Source: Candidatus Barnesiella excrementigallinarum
GTDB lineage: Bacteria; Bacteroidota; Bacteroidia; Bacteroidales; Barnesiellaceae
NCBI GenBank assembly: GCA_019114445.1
Contig: DXFL01000004.1
Location: 1 to 52,025 of the forward strand
DNA: 52,025 bases
Reading direction: 5' to 3'
In this document: one piece after another, positions 18,386-27,623 of the stretch
How the letters are laid out: every line of letters begins with the position of its first letter
Numbering within the stretch: position 1 is the stretch's first letter
Translations under genes and position numbers: made by a program
Notes under the pieces: generated by a model
What the model was told of the DNA's origin: nothing
Seen by the model: only the letters and a program-made list of their open reading frames with translations
Databases searched by the model: none

Positions 18386-20353
18386 TCACTTTTGCAACTG
18401 TTCCAACGTTTCCGAGGCTTCGCTCCACTTCCACATGGTATCGTCGAGCTGTTTTTTCAGTCTGCCGTGCTCTTCGTAGAGCGAGGTATCGGATGCCCCG
18501 TCGGGGGTAGCCAGTTTTGTCTCCACCTCGGCAATCTGCGCTTCGAGCGAGGCAATCTCGGCTTCGAGGTCGGCAACAGCCTTTTCGGCTTTTCTCAAAC
18601 GGCGGGCAACCTCTTTTTGCTCCTCATACGAGAGTTTGGAGGCACCGTTACCCATCGATACGGCGGCAGTCGCTTCGGCTTTCGGCAGATTCTCCTTTTT
18701 CCCGCCGGCCAACGGCGTTGCACGCTGTTCGAGTTCCCGCAGCGATTCCAGTTTACGACGCTCCAAGAAGTCGTAGATTCCACCCAAGTGTTCCCGCACC
18801 CGGCCGCCGCCAAATTCATACACCTTCGACACCAGTCCATCGAGGAACTCCCGGTCGTGCGATACAACAATGACTGTCCCGTTAAAATCCTTGATAGCTT
18901 GTTTCAGCACATCTTTGGTGCGCATATCGAGGTGGTTGGTAGGCTCGTCGAGGATAAGCAGGTTGACCGGTTCGAGCAACAACCGTATCATGGCCAACCG
19001 GGTACGCTCCCCGCCCGACAGCACCTTCACCTTCTTGTCCGACGCCTCTCCGCCAAACATGAAAGCGCCCAGTATATCGCGAATCTTCGTGCGAATATCG
19101 CCTACCGCCACCCGGTCGATGGTATCGAATACCGTCACCGACTCGTCGAGCAGGCTCGCCTGATTTTGCGCAAAATAACCAATCTTCACATTATGGCCTA
19201 TCTTCAACGTGCCGGTATAAGGAATCTCGCCCATGATACATTTCACCAGCGTAGATTTTCCCTCGCCGTTTTTCCCTACGAAAGCCACCTTCTCGCCCCG
19301 TTTGATGGTAAACGTAGCGTCGGCAAAAACCAAATGGTCGCCATAACTCTTGCCCACCCCTTCGGCAATAATGGGATAATCGCCCGACCGGGGTGCTGGC
19401 GGGAATTTCAAATTCAGGTGCGAAGTATCCACCTCGTCCACCTCCACCCGTTCGAGTTTGGCCAGTTGTTTGATACGCGACTGCACCTGCACCGATTTCG
19501 TAGCCTTATAGCGGAAACGTTCGATAAACGCCTCGGTATCCTGTATCTGTTTCTGCTGGTTTTCATACGCCCGCATCTGCTGTTCCAACCGTTCCTGACG
19601 CAAAACGACATAGTGCGAATAGTTCACTTGATAGTCGTAGATACGCCCCAACGAAATCTCTATCGTGCGGGTCGTCACGTTGTCGATAAATGCCCGGTCG
19701 TGCGACACCAGCACCACGGCATTGGCCCGGGTAGCCAAAAAACCTTCGAGCCACTGTATCGACTCGATGTCGAGGTGGTTGGTAGGCTCGTCGAGCAACA
19801 GCACATCGGGGCGCTGCAACAGCAGTTTCGCCAACTCGATACGCATACGCCAGCCCCCGCTGAACTCCGAGGTGTCGCGCCCGAAATCCTCCCGGGTAAA
19901 ACCCAACCCGATCAGGGTCTTTTCGATTTCGGCCTGATAATTGGCCGCCCCGATAAGGGCAAGTTGTTCGTTGGCATTGGAGACACGCTCGATCAACTCT
20001 TGATAATCGTCCGACTCGTAGTCGGTACGTTCCGCCAACTCGGTATTCATGCGTTCGATACGCGCCTGTAATTCAAAGATATGAGCAAAAGCCTGTTCGG
20101 CCTCCTCCATCACGGTGCGGGTATCGGTCAAATTCATTTGCTGAGGCAAATATCCCACCGTAAGGTCTTTTGGCATATTCACGCAGCCCGAAGTGGGAGC
20201 CTGCAAACCGGCTATGATTTTGAGCATAGTCGACTTTCCCGCTCCGTTCTTACCGACCAGCGCGATACGATCTTTCTTGTTGATGACATAAGTGATATTG
20301 TCGAACAGCGTATTTCCACCAAAAGCAACCGAAAGTCCTTCTATCGATATCAT
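18386..20353 (-). CDS. ABC-F family ATPase
   Basis: 655 residues with two ATP-binding cassettes and no membrane segments. Cassette 1 has Walker A GKNGAGKST (about 34-42), signature FSGGW and Walker B LLLDEPTNHLD. Cassette 2 has GKNGEGKST, signature LSGGE and LLILDEPTNHLD. A charged linker joins them, and a C-terminal coiled-coil extension (KVEAEIASLEAQIAEVE-like) follows. ABC-F proteins bind the ribosomal E site and relieve stalled translation or antibiotic block. The Uup/EttA-type layout with a C-terminal coiled coil suggests a housekeeping member. The in-frame extension to 20377 overlaps the -7 promoter box, so the ATG at 20353 (MISIEGLSVAFGG) is the start. Confidence 0.93.
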   Translation of the reverse strand: MISIEGLSVAFGGNTLFDNITYVINKKDRIALVGKNGAGKSTMLKIIAGLQAPTSGCVNMPKDLTVGYLPQQMNLTDTRTVMEEAEQAFAHIFELQARIERMNTELAERTDYESDDYQELIERVSNANEQLALIGAANYQAEIEKTLIGLGFTREDFGRDTSEFSGGWRMRIELAKLLLQRPDVLLLDEPTNHLDIESIQWLEGFLATRANAVVLVSHDRAFIDNVTTRTIEISLGRIYDYQVNYSHYVVLRQERLEQQMRAYENQQKQIQDTEAFIERFRYKATKSVQVQSRIKQLAKLERVEVDEVDTSHLNLKFPPAPRSGDYPIIAEGVGKSYGDHLVFADATFTIKRGEKVAFVGKNGEGKSTLVKCIMGEIPYTGTLKIGHNVKIGYFAQNQASLLDESVTVFDTIDRVAVGDIRTKIRDILGAFMFGGEASDKKVKVLSGGERTRLAMIRLLLEPVNLLILDEPTNHLDMRTKDVLKQAIKDFNGTVIVVSHDREFLDGLVSKVYEFGGGRVREHLGGIYDFLERRKLESLRELEQRATPLAGGKKENLPKAEATAAVSMGNGASKLSYEEQKEVARRLRKAEKAVADLEAEIASLEAQIAEVETKLATPDGASDTSLYEEHGRLKKQLDDTMWKWSEASETLEQLQK

Positions 20354-20374
20354 ATTTCTCCTTTTTTCGGAGTG

Positions 20375-20382
20375 CAAAGATA
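20375..20382 (-). promoter_or_regulatory. Promoter -7 box for the ABC-F gene
   Basis: Minus-strand TATCTTTG is a perfect match 22 bp upstream of the ABC-F ATG. It lies in the first copy of an 18-bp direct repeat (20376-20393), so the second copy may be a duplicated, decayed promoter. Confidence 0.6.
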
Positions 20383-20468
20383 GTGAAAGGTGAAAGCAAA
20401 GAAATCAAGTTTACTTGAATTTTTTTGCTAAGGCGCATCTTATCTTCTGTAAAGATAGTGAAAGGTGA
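20376..20468. repeat. Direct repeat of an 18-bp promoter-region segment
   Basis: AAAGATAGTGAAAGGTGA occurs perfectly at 20376-20393 and at 20451-20468, with similar bases continuing for about 12 nt. The first copy carries the -7 box of the ABC-F gene on the minus strand; the second reads TATCTTTA and lacks the final G. Confidence 0.8.
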
Positions 20469-20557
20469 GCGCAGAGAGAAATCGAAAACGCAGTTTTTCA
20501 GATTTCACTATGCCGAACCGCAGCTATATTCTATAAATAAGGTATATGCAGGAAGGC

Positions 20558-20590
20558 AAAAAAAGGCGGCAGGAGTAAAAACCTGCCGCC
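20558..20590 (-). terminator. Terminator after the LRR protein gene
   Basis: Perfect 9-bp arms GGCGGCAGG/CCTGCCGCC (20565-20573, 20582-20590) with seven T residues following on the minus strand, 33 bp past the LRR stop. Confidence 0.9.
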
Positions 20591-20622
20591 CGCACCTGAA
20601 AAGGAAGATCCGAGTAGAGGGA

Positions 20623-23600
20623 TTATTTCACCACTACCTTTTGAGCCCCATCTTCCATGAGCACGATATATACTCCTGCTTCGATCAACGAAACAGTAGT
20701 GTCGCGTCCTGTATAAACCAGTTGGCCTGCGGCGGTATACACTTGGTAGGCTCCCTCGTTGTTCTCGACGTGCAACGTACGATCGACCACGTAGATATGC
20801 TTGTCTTGACCAGCGACTTCTGCTATACCAGTAGAACCCATAAACTCGGCTACCAAATCGATCGTTTCCGTCACAAATACCGTACGGGGATTATCGGTAT
20901 TGCCATCGCTCCAACGAACAAAGCGGCAACCCTCTTTCGGAGTTGCTGTCAACACAGCCGTTACACCACCCAATGTGTCGTCGTTCGAGCTAACCGACAG
21001 CTTGCAGGAAGCCGAAAACTCGGCCGTAAGCGACACATCTTCGGTTACGGTTATCTGTCGGGGATTATCGGTATTCCCGTCGCTCCACTGTACAAAGTGA
21101 CAACCGCTCGCCGGTATAGCTGCAAGGGTAACAACCGTACCCTCGTCATACTCGCCGCCACCCATTACGGTGCCCATCGCGTCGTCCGACGAATAGAGTT
21201 CGACCGTATATTGTGCCACTCCCGTTTCCTGTATATTGGTGAAATTACGCCAATATTTGGCGGCTTGATACTTTTCCTTGCTACCGGCCGGCACATAGAG
21301 CGGCATACCATAATCGTCGAACGTATTAGCCCATATTTCGGGAGGGTTCACCGCATAAATTGTAGCAGATTTCAAATGTGAACAACTGGCAAAAGCTTCA
21401 TCACCAATACTTGTCACCGACTCCCCTATCGTGATTGAGGTCAAACCGCTACATTCCTCAAAAGCTCTATCTCCAATACTTGTCACCAAATTAGGTATAG
21501 TTACCGTTGTCAAATACTCACACCTGTTAAAAGCTCCGCACCCGATATTCGTCACCGATTCGGGGAATGTTATCGAAGTTATTCCTGCCGATGAGCAAAA
21601 ATAATCTGGTATCAACTCTACCTCTTTGCCAAAATTAATTTCCTTTATAGTCCCAGAATTCAATATAAACCCATCTCCTATATTACTACACGCCCGAGCA
21701 TTCCATGTAACAGACTTCAATCCCGTACAATTGGAAAAGACTCCATTACCAATGCCTGTTATCGACTCAGGAATTGTTATCGAAGATAAACCTGTACAAG
21801 AAGTAAAAGCTCCCGAACCTATCGTTTCTACCGAATTGGGAACCGTCACAGAAGTTAAAGCCTCACAGCCCCAAAAAGCATAAGATCCAATATTTTTTAT
21901 CGAATTAGAAAAAGTAACCGAAGTTAACTTACTCAATCCGTTACAAAGATAATCTAGTATTTGCTCTACCCCATCGCCGAAGGTAATGGTTTCTATGTTT
22001 ATACAACCATTAAACGAGAAACGATTCCATGAACTATTAACAGCAGAAGCATTCCATATAACCGACTTTAATCCTGTACAACCATTAAAGATGCCAACAT
22101 CAACAGTCTTCACCGACGCAGGAATGATTATCGAGGTTAACTTACTCATTTCCGAACAAAGATAAGATGGTATATGCTCTACTTTATTTCCAAAAATAAA
22201 TGTCTCAATATTTGTACAGCCTTCAAATATTGAAGAAGAATCATATCCATCATATTTCCGAACATTCCAAGTTACCGAAGTCAAACCTATACAATACGAA
22301 AATGCACCATCGCCAATACTTGTTACCGACTCGGGTATCGTCACCGACGTTAAACCACTACAACCGAAGAAAGCTCTCTTCCCGATACTCGTTACCGATT
22401 CAGGTATCGTCACCGACATCAATCCACTCAATTCCCCACAAAGTCCATCGGGTATTTGCTCTACTTTTTCTCCAAAAGTAAATAAATTAATATTACCACT
22501 ATTCCAAAAAGGGGTAACACAATTACTACAAACTCGGGCATTCCAAGTTACCGAGGTCAAACCCGTACAATTCGAGAATGCACCACTCCCGACAGTCGTT
22601 GTCAATTCGGGTATTGTAACCGAGGTCAAACCACTACAACCCGAAAAAGCACTTGATCCGATACTCGTTACTGACTCGGGTATCGTAATCGACGTCAATC
22701 CACTACAATCCGAAAAAGCTCTTGATCCGATACTCTCTACCGACTCGGGTATCGTTACCGAGGTCAAACCACTACAACCCGAAAAAGCACCTTCTCCAAT
22801 CGTCGTTACTGACTCGGGGATCGTAATCGACGTCAAGTTTGTTAATCCATCACAAAGATAAGCAGGTATCAGCTCTACGTTATCACCAAAAGTAAACGTC
22901 GTAATATTTTCACTATCAGCAAAAAGCCCCATAGAACCATTATAAATATCACAAGCTCGCGCATTCCAAGTTACCGAGATTAAACTTATACAAAACGTGA
23001 ATGCACCCCCGCCGATAGTCGTTACTGACTCAGGTATCGTAATAGAGGTCAAACCACTACAATCTCGGAAAGCATAATCCCCGATCGTCGTTACCGACTC
23101 GGGTATCGTAATCGAAGTCAAGCCTGTTAATCTCTCACAAAGACGAGCGGGGATTTGCTCTACTTTATCTCCAAAAACAAAAGTTTCTATATTACTGTCC
23201 GAGAAGGGAGAAAAAGATCCATCACCATAGATACAGGCCCGAGCATTCCAAGTTACCGAGGTTAAACTTATACAAAACGCGAATGCACCATCGCCGATAG
23301 TCGTTACTGACTCAGGTATCGTAATCGAGGTCAAACCACTACAAGCGATAAATGCATCCTCCCCGATCGTCGTTACCGACTCGGGTATCGTCACCGACGT
23401 CAATCCACTACACTCGTAGAAAGCATCATTACCGATACTCGTTACCGAATAAGAATTCCCAATATAGCTAACAGATGGTGGAATAATCACCGTTCCCGAA
23501 TAAGGATTATTGCCACTGACAACTGCAACTTCTTCCCCGTTAATTTGATAATAGATTCCGTCCACTTGAAAATCGTACGCACTCGCCGGTAATATCCCCC

Positions 23601-23643
23601 ACAAAGCGACTGCAAAGAAAAGCCATCGATGTAAAGCTTTCAT
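20623..23643 (-). CDS. BspA-like leucine-rich-repeat surface protein
   Basis: 1006 residues with a signal peptide (MKALHRWLFFAVALWGILPASA). More than twenty BspA-type LRR_5 units follow, built on GLTSVTIPESVTSIGDGAFSxC. They are interrupted about every two to three units by a variant block, VTWNARAC...F.FGDKVEQIPxxLC. From about residue 800 two InlB-B-like repeats occur (GCHFVQWSDGNTDNPRQITV, GCRFVRWSDGNTDNPRTVFV). The tail (about 935-1006: VDRTLHVENNEGAYQVYTAAGQ ... EAGVYIVLMEDG) resembles a type IX secretion sorting domain. BspA-like proteins bind host matrix and other bacteria; here it is a probable surface adhesin. Near-identical repeats make the region prone to copy-number change. A long structured region precedes it. 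Confidence 0.9.
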   Translation of the reverse strand: MKALHRWLFFAVALWGILPASAYDFQVDGIYYQINGEEVAVVSGNNPYSGTVIIPPSVSYIGNSYSVTSIGNDAFYECSGLTSVTIPESVTTIGEDAFIACSGLTSITIPESVTTIGDGAFAFCISLTSVTWNARACIYGDGSFSPFSDSNIETFVFGDKVEQIPARLCERLTGLTSITIPESVTTIGDYAFRDCSGLTSITIPESVTTIGGGAFTFCISLISVTWNARACDIYNGSMGLFADSENITTFTFGDNVELIPAYLCDGLTNLTSITIPESVTTIGEGAFSGCSGLTSVTIPESVESIGSRAFSDCSGLTSITIPESVTSIGSSAFSGCSGLTSVTIPELTTTVGSGAFSNCTGLTSVTWNARVCSNCVTPFWNSGNINLFTFGEKVEQIPDGLCGELSGLMSVTIPESVTSIGKRAFFGCSGLTSVTIPESVTSIGDGAFSYCIGLTSVTWNVRKYDGYDSSSIFEGCTNIETFIFGNKVEHIPSYLCSEMSKLTSIIIPASVKTVDVGIFNGCTGLKSVIWNASAVNSSWNRFSFNGCINIETITFGDGVEQILDYLCNGLSKLTSVTFSNSIKNIGSYAFWGCEALTSVTVPNSVETIGSGAFTSCTGLSSITIPESITGIGNGVFSNCTGLKSVTWNARACSNIGDGFILNSGTIKEINFGKEVELIPDYFCSSAGITSITFPESVTNIGCGAFNRCEYLTTVTIPNLVTSIGDRAFEECSGLTSITIGESVTSIGDEAFASCSHLKSATIYAVNPPEIWANTFDDYGMPLYVPAGSKEKYQAAKYWRNFTNIQETGVAQYTVELYSSDDAMGTVMGGGEYDEGTVVTLAAIPASGCHFVQWSDGNTDNPRQITVTEDVSLTAEFSASCKLSVSSNDDTLGGVTAVLTATPKEGCRFVRWSDGNTDNPRTVFVTETIDLVAEFMGSTGIAEVAGQDKHIYVVDRTLHVENNEGAYQVYTAAGQLVYTGRDTTVSLIEAGVYIVLMEDGAQKVVVK

Positions 23644-23649
23644 ATTTAG

Positions 23650-24034
23650 AACTGTTTTATGTGCCTACTTGTCCCCTTCCCAGCAAGCATTTAAAAAATA
23701 GAAAAGCGTAGGGAACACTCTGTCTATTTTCACGGAGGTATCGCCAAACACCCATTCACGAAATAAACAGCCCACCCCACGCTCTGCCGATATACCAACA
23801 CCCCTTGCCGGGGTGGTGTTTGGCAAGCATGAGCGTTTTTTTCGACTGCCTAATCCTTCGTGAATTGAAAATTGGCGATTTTCCATGAAATGATAAGCAA
23901 AAACGCTTTCTTAACAATATGTCTGCCACCGGCGATGGGAAAGCCCTCGCGATAGCGATGCCCCGATTTCAGAAACTGTCCGCCGGAGAGTGAACACCTC
24001 TGTCGCCCATTGGTACGATTCTTTCATCGGCACC
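23650..24034 (-). ncRNA. Candidate structured RNA or long leader upstream of the LRR gene
   Basis: The 580-bp stretch between the LRR and AddB-like genes holds no convincing gene on either strand but is densely structured. A strong minus-strand promoter (CTTG 24066-24069, 20-bp spacer, TATCTTTG 24038-24045) would transcribe it toward the LRR gene. Perfect complementary segments include 23899-23907 with 23832-23840 (9 bp), 23857-23865 with 23754-23762 (9 bp), 23815-23824 with 23743-23752 (10 bp, interleaved with the previous pair), 23929-23934 with 23981-23986 and a GAAAAT/ATTTTC hairpin at 23867-23883. A weak terminator-like hairpin with a U-run lies near 23690-23730. A 73-codon open frame (23665-23886) lies inside but has no recognised family. 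It may be a trans-acting RNA, a dispersed repeat, or the 5' UTR of the LRR gene. Confidence 0.5.
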
Positions 24035-24037
24035 GTG

Positions 24038-24069
24038 CAAAGATAGCACAACAAACCGATAAAAACAAG
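24038..24069 (-). promoter_or_regulatory. Minus-strand promoter of the structured RNA/leader
   Basis: CTTG (24066-24069), a 20-bp spacer and a perfect -7 TATCTTTG (24038-24045). The arrangement is identical to the tRNA-Gly promoter at 88-119. No plus-strand gene explains it; transcription would run about 395 nt to the LRR start codon. Confidence 0.65.
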
Positions 24070-24223
24070 ATTTCCAACCCGTTTTATGGGAGCGTACCGA
24101 ACTGTCGCCGCTCTTATCCGAAGGGCTCCGATTTTTCAAGGGCGTCACTCATTTTCCCGCACAGATTTTACAATGTGGATAAAAAGCCGTAAACTTGTAG
24201 TCACAAATCGTATTTCTGTATTT

Positions 24224-27097
24224 ATGACACCTTTTTTATATCGCATAGCCCAAGCGTTTTATCAACAATACGGAGCCGACATCTCGCAGCTCGCATTTGT
24301 CTTTCCCAACCGGCGAAGCGGTATTTTCTTTCAGAAATACTTGGCCGAGGTGGCGGGGAAACCGCTCTTCTCGCCCCGGGTAACCACCATTAACGACTTG
24401 ATGTCCGAATTGTCGCCCTACACGACGATAGATCGTATCAGCCTGCTCGTCATGCTGTACAAGCGCTATATCGAATTACGCAAAAGCGACGAGAGCTTCG
24501 ACGATTTTGTCTTTTGGGGCGATATGTTGCTGGGCGATTTCGACGACGTGGACAAATATATGGTCGATGCCCGACAGCTCTTTACCAACATACACGACTT
24601 GAAAGAGATCGACGAGTTTTACCTCACCGACGAACAGATAGAGATTATCAAACGTTTTTGGGGGCACCTGTTTTTCCCTTCGACCGAAAGCGAAAACAAA
24701 CAACAGTTCATTCAGTTGTGGCAGATCCTCTTCGACCTCTACTCCCGATTACGGGCCGACTTGGCCTCGCAAAACAATGCCTACGAGGGTATGATATTCC
24801 GCGAAGTGGCGGAGCGGTGCCGTCGCAAAGAGCCGCTCGACCTGCCCTACACGCAAGTGGTATTCGTGGGATTCAACGCCATCACCGAGGCCGAGCGGGT
24901 ATTCATGGAGTATCTGCGCGACACCGGCATAGGCGATTTCTACTGGGATTACTATGCTCCCACTTTACAGGACCCGTACAACAAGGCGGCATTCTTCCTC
25001 AACGACAACAAACACAGATTCCCGTCGAAAATCGACCTCGACGAACCTATCGGCGACGTACCTCAAATAGAACTGATTTCGATACCGTCGGCCGTAGGAC
25101 AGGCCAAACAGGCTGCCGACATACTTCGCCAACTTACCGCCGAGGGACAACTGTCGCCCGAACGGGCCATCAACACCGCCATCGTCCTGCCCGACGAAGA
25201 GCTGTTGCTGCCCATGCTACACTCCATTCCGGCCGAAATAGCTACGGTAAATATTACGATGGGATACACGTTGCAACACACCACGGTTGCCGCCCTCATG
25301 GATGCCATCTTCCAGTTGCAACGCCACGTCCGCTTCGTGAAAGGCGAACCCCGGTTCTACCACCTCGATGTGAAACAACTGCTGGGACACCGCTTTGTCG
25401 CATCCCGCGCCGAGCAGGAGGCCCGCCGAATCACAACATTCATCGGCGAGAACAACCGCACCTTTGTCTCGCGCCAAGAGTTAGGCAAACACCGGCTCAT
25501 CGAACTGCTCTTTGCCATTCCCCGCACCGCCGACGAGGCGGCGGCCTACCTCATCGCCCTGCTCGAATATCTGCAACAGGACAACAGCGAAACGACGCCC
25601 GACAATGAGGACGACACCCCCGTTGGATTCTCGGCCGTGGAAAAGGAGTTTATCTACCACTACTACATCACCATCAAACGGCTGCGCGACGTAATCGGCC
25701 AACAACAGATTTCCATGAGCGTAGAGACCTTTTTCAGGCTGTTGGGAAAAATGGCGGCATCGATTTCCATTCCGTTCCGCGGCGAACCGCTCTCGGGCTT
25801 GCAAATCATGGGCGTACTCGAAACCCGTGCGCTCGACTTCGACAACTTGGTGATTCTCTCGATGAACGAAGGGATATTCCCCGTCAAGAAAGTGGCACCC
25901 TCGTTTATCCCCTACAACTTGCGGCGAGGCTTCGGCATGGCTACGACCGAACATCAGGACAGCATTTATGCCTACTACTTTTACCGCATGATCAGCCGGG
26001 CAAAACGGGTATTCCTCCTTTACGACAACCGAACCGAAGGGCTCAAAAGCGGCGAAGTGAGCCGTTATGTATACCAACTGAAATATCACTACCGCATACC
26101 CATGCGGGAAATTCAGGTAAACTGCGACATTGCCACCTTCTCGCCCGTAACTATCGCGGTCGACAAACACAAATTCGGAATCGAACAAAAACTGGCCGAG
26201 TTCCTGCAAGGCGGCGAACGGGCCTTATCGGCCAGCGCGATAAACCGGTACCTCAACTGCCCGCTGCAATTCTATTTGCAATACATCGAGCAGATAGAAC
26301 AGCCCGACGACGTAACCGAGAGCGTCGACAGCAGCACCTTCGGCAGCATCTACCACGGCATAATGCAACGTATCTACAACCGGATCAAAGGCGACCGGGA
26401 ATCGGTAACCGTCACCGCCGACCACATCAACGCCATTCGCAAGGACAAAAAATTGCTGACCCAATATCTCGAAGAGTGTTTCGCCCAAGACTATTACAAA
26501 ACGCCGCAGAAACCCGAACCGCTTACCGGGTACGATTTCCTTACCGGCGAAATTATCCTTAAACTCATCGACAAGACGCTCGAAACCGACCGGGCTCTCA
26601 CCCCGTTTACCTATATCGCTTCGGAATTCAAAATCGTTATGGATTTCCCTATCGGGGACAATCGGGCGGTAAGGCTCAAAGGATTTATCGACCGAATCGA
26701 CCTTACGAACGGCCATATCCGCATTGTCGATTATAAGACCGGGAAAGAAAAGCTCGATTTCACTTCGGTGGCCGACCTTTTCGACAGCGCAGCTACCGAC
26801 CGGCGAAAGGCCATTTTACAAGTGCTGCTCTACTGCCAACTGTACAAGATGGCACAAAGTCCCGCTCAACCCATCTATCCCTCTATCTACATTGTTCGAA
26901 ACCTGTTCGACCGGTTCGAGTGGTTTATCAAATATGAGAGAGACCCGCTTACCGACTTCTCCCTCGTAGAACAGGATTTCGTACAAAGCCTCACCGACTG
27001 CCTGAACGAAATATTCAACCTCGACAAACCCTTTGTACAAACGCAAGAGGAGTCGCACTGCCAATATTGCGACTTCAAACTGCTGTGTAAACGATAA
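24224..27097 (+). CDS. AddB-like helicase-nuclease (PD-(D/E)xK family)
   Basis: About 957 residues. The N-terminal two thirds resemble the helicase-like part of AddB/RexB, but the Walker A site is degenerate (LAFVFPNRRSGIFFQKYLA instead of a GxGKT loop), so ATP use is unlikely there. The C-terminal third is a RecB-type nuclease with VDYKTG (Asp836, Lys838) and AddB-type iron-sulfur cysteines Cys679 (YLNCPLQFYLQ), Cys946, Cys949 and Cys955 (CQYCDFKLLC). It probably partners an AddA-like helicase-nuclease in double-strand-break end processing; no addA is in the window. The frame extends upstream to 24086, but the conserved start MTPFLYRIAQAF begins at 24224. Confidence 0.87.
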   Translation: MTPFLYRIAQAFYQQYGADISQLAFVFPNRRSGIFFQKYLAEVAGKPLFSPRVTTINDLMSELSPYTTIDRISLLVMLYKRYIELRKSDESFDDFVFWGDMLLGDFDDVDKYMVDARQLFTNIHDLKEIDEFYLTDEQIEIIKRFWGHLFFPSTESENKQQFIQLWQILFDLYSRLRADLASQNNAYEGMIFREVAERCRRKEPLDLPYTQVVFVGFNAITEAERVFMEYLRDTGIGDFYWDYYAPTLQDPYNKAAFFLNDNKHRFPSKIDLDEPIGDVPQIELISIPSAVGQAKQAADILRQLTAEGQLSPERAINTAIVLPDEELLLPMLHSIPAEIATVNITMGYTLQHTTVAALMDAIFQLQRHVRFVKGEPRFYHLDVKQLLGHRFVASRAEQEARRITTFIGENNRTFVSRQELGKHRLIELLFAIPRTADEAAAYLIALLEYLQQDNSETTPDNEDDTPVGFSAVEKEFIYHYYITIKRLRDVIGQQQISMSVETFFRLLGKMAASISIPFRGEPLSGLQIMGVLETRALDFDNLVILSMNEGIFPVKKVAPSFIPYNLRRGFGMATTEHQDSIYAYYFYRMISRAKRVFLLYDNRTEGLKSGEVSRYVYQLKYHYRIPMREIQVNCDIATFSPVTIAVDKHKFGIEQKLAEFLQGGERALSASAINRYLNCPLQFYLQYIEQIEQPDDVTESVDSSTFGSIYHGIMQRIYNRIKGDRESVTVTADHINAIRKDKKLLTQYLEECFAQDYYKTPQKPEPLTGYDFLTGEIILKLIDKTLETDRALTPFTYIASEFKIVMDFPIGDNRAVRLKGFIDRIDLTNGHIRIVDYKTGKEKLDFTSVADLFDSAATDRRKAILQVLLYCQLYKMAQSPAQPIYPSIYIVRNLFDRFEWFIKYERDPLTDFSLVEQDFVQSLTDCLNEIFNLDKPFVQTQEESHCQYCDFKLLCKR

Positions 27098-27119
27098 ATT
27101 CTCCGGGAGGGAACGGCAC

Positions 27120-27569
27120 CTATACCTCCATCTGCCGACGTATCCACTCCATCAACACGGCAACGACATAGCGTTGTTCGGCCGCAGTAAGCTCCCGCCC
27201 GGCCGGTATATGATGCCACTTTTCGAAACACCCCCGGCAACAACAGCCGGTGGCGTGCTGGGCGATAAAAACAGGGTGCCCGCGCATGGGGGTCTGTCGC
27301 CCGTCGTTGGCGATAACCGCCGGAGCCAACCGCTTGCCTATCAATTCGGCGGCATGGCGGGAAACAACCTCCCACCCCTTCGCCTTGATATAATCTTTCT
27401 CCTTATCGGTAAGGTGGAAACGGCTACGGAAAGAAGATTGCGCCAAGCGTTCGAAGAGGTCGCCGAAATCACACGAAATTTCGGCAGAGCTCTCGGATCG
27501 GTGCGATTCGGAAACCGGTGCGGCAAAAAGTTCACCGCAAAACAAACTGTCATTCTTCGCACTCTTCAT
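27120..27569 (-). CDS. DUF4186 protein
   Basis: A 149-residue protein. The C-terminal part, HPVFIAQHATGCCCRGCFEKWHHIPAGRELTAAEQ (about 96-131), carries the DUF4186 signature, with cysteines and histidines that could bind a metal. The preceding region (LFERLAQSSFRSRFHLTDKEKDYI) is also typical. Function is unknown. The first 28 residues are poorly conserved-looking and a start nearer FGDLFERLAQ cannot be excluded, but the only ATG is at 27569. It is convergent with the AddB-like gene and 54 bp downstream of the acetyltransferase gene. Confidence 0.82.
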   Translation of the reverse strand: MKSAKNDSLFCGELFAAPVSESHRSESSAEISCDFGDLFERLAQSSFRSRFHLTDKEKDYIKAKGWEVVSRHAAELIGKRLAPAVIANDGRQTPMRGHPVFIAQHATGCCCRGCFEKWHHIPAGRELTAAEQRYVVAVLMEWIRRQMEV

Positions 27570-27623
27570 CGCTCACAAACCGATATAGGCAAAAAGCAAG
27601 CCTCCCCCCAACGCCTCTTCGCC

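Noticed and set aside
18248..20071. Open frame of 607 codons on the plus strand
   Set aside because: Antisense to the ABC-F ATPase with two complete ATP-binding cassettes; low-complexity His/Arg-rich composition indicates a shadow frame.
23665..23886. 73-codon minus-strand frame in the structured region
   Set aside because: No family, no ribosome-binding site seen, and its bases are mostly used in long-range RNA pairings. Kept as part of the RNA candidate rather than as a gene.
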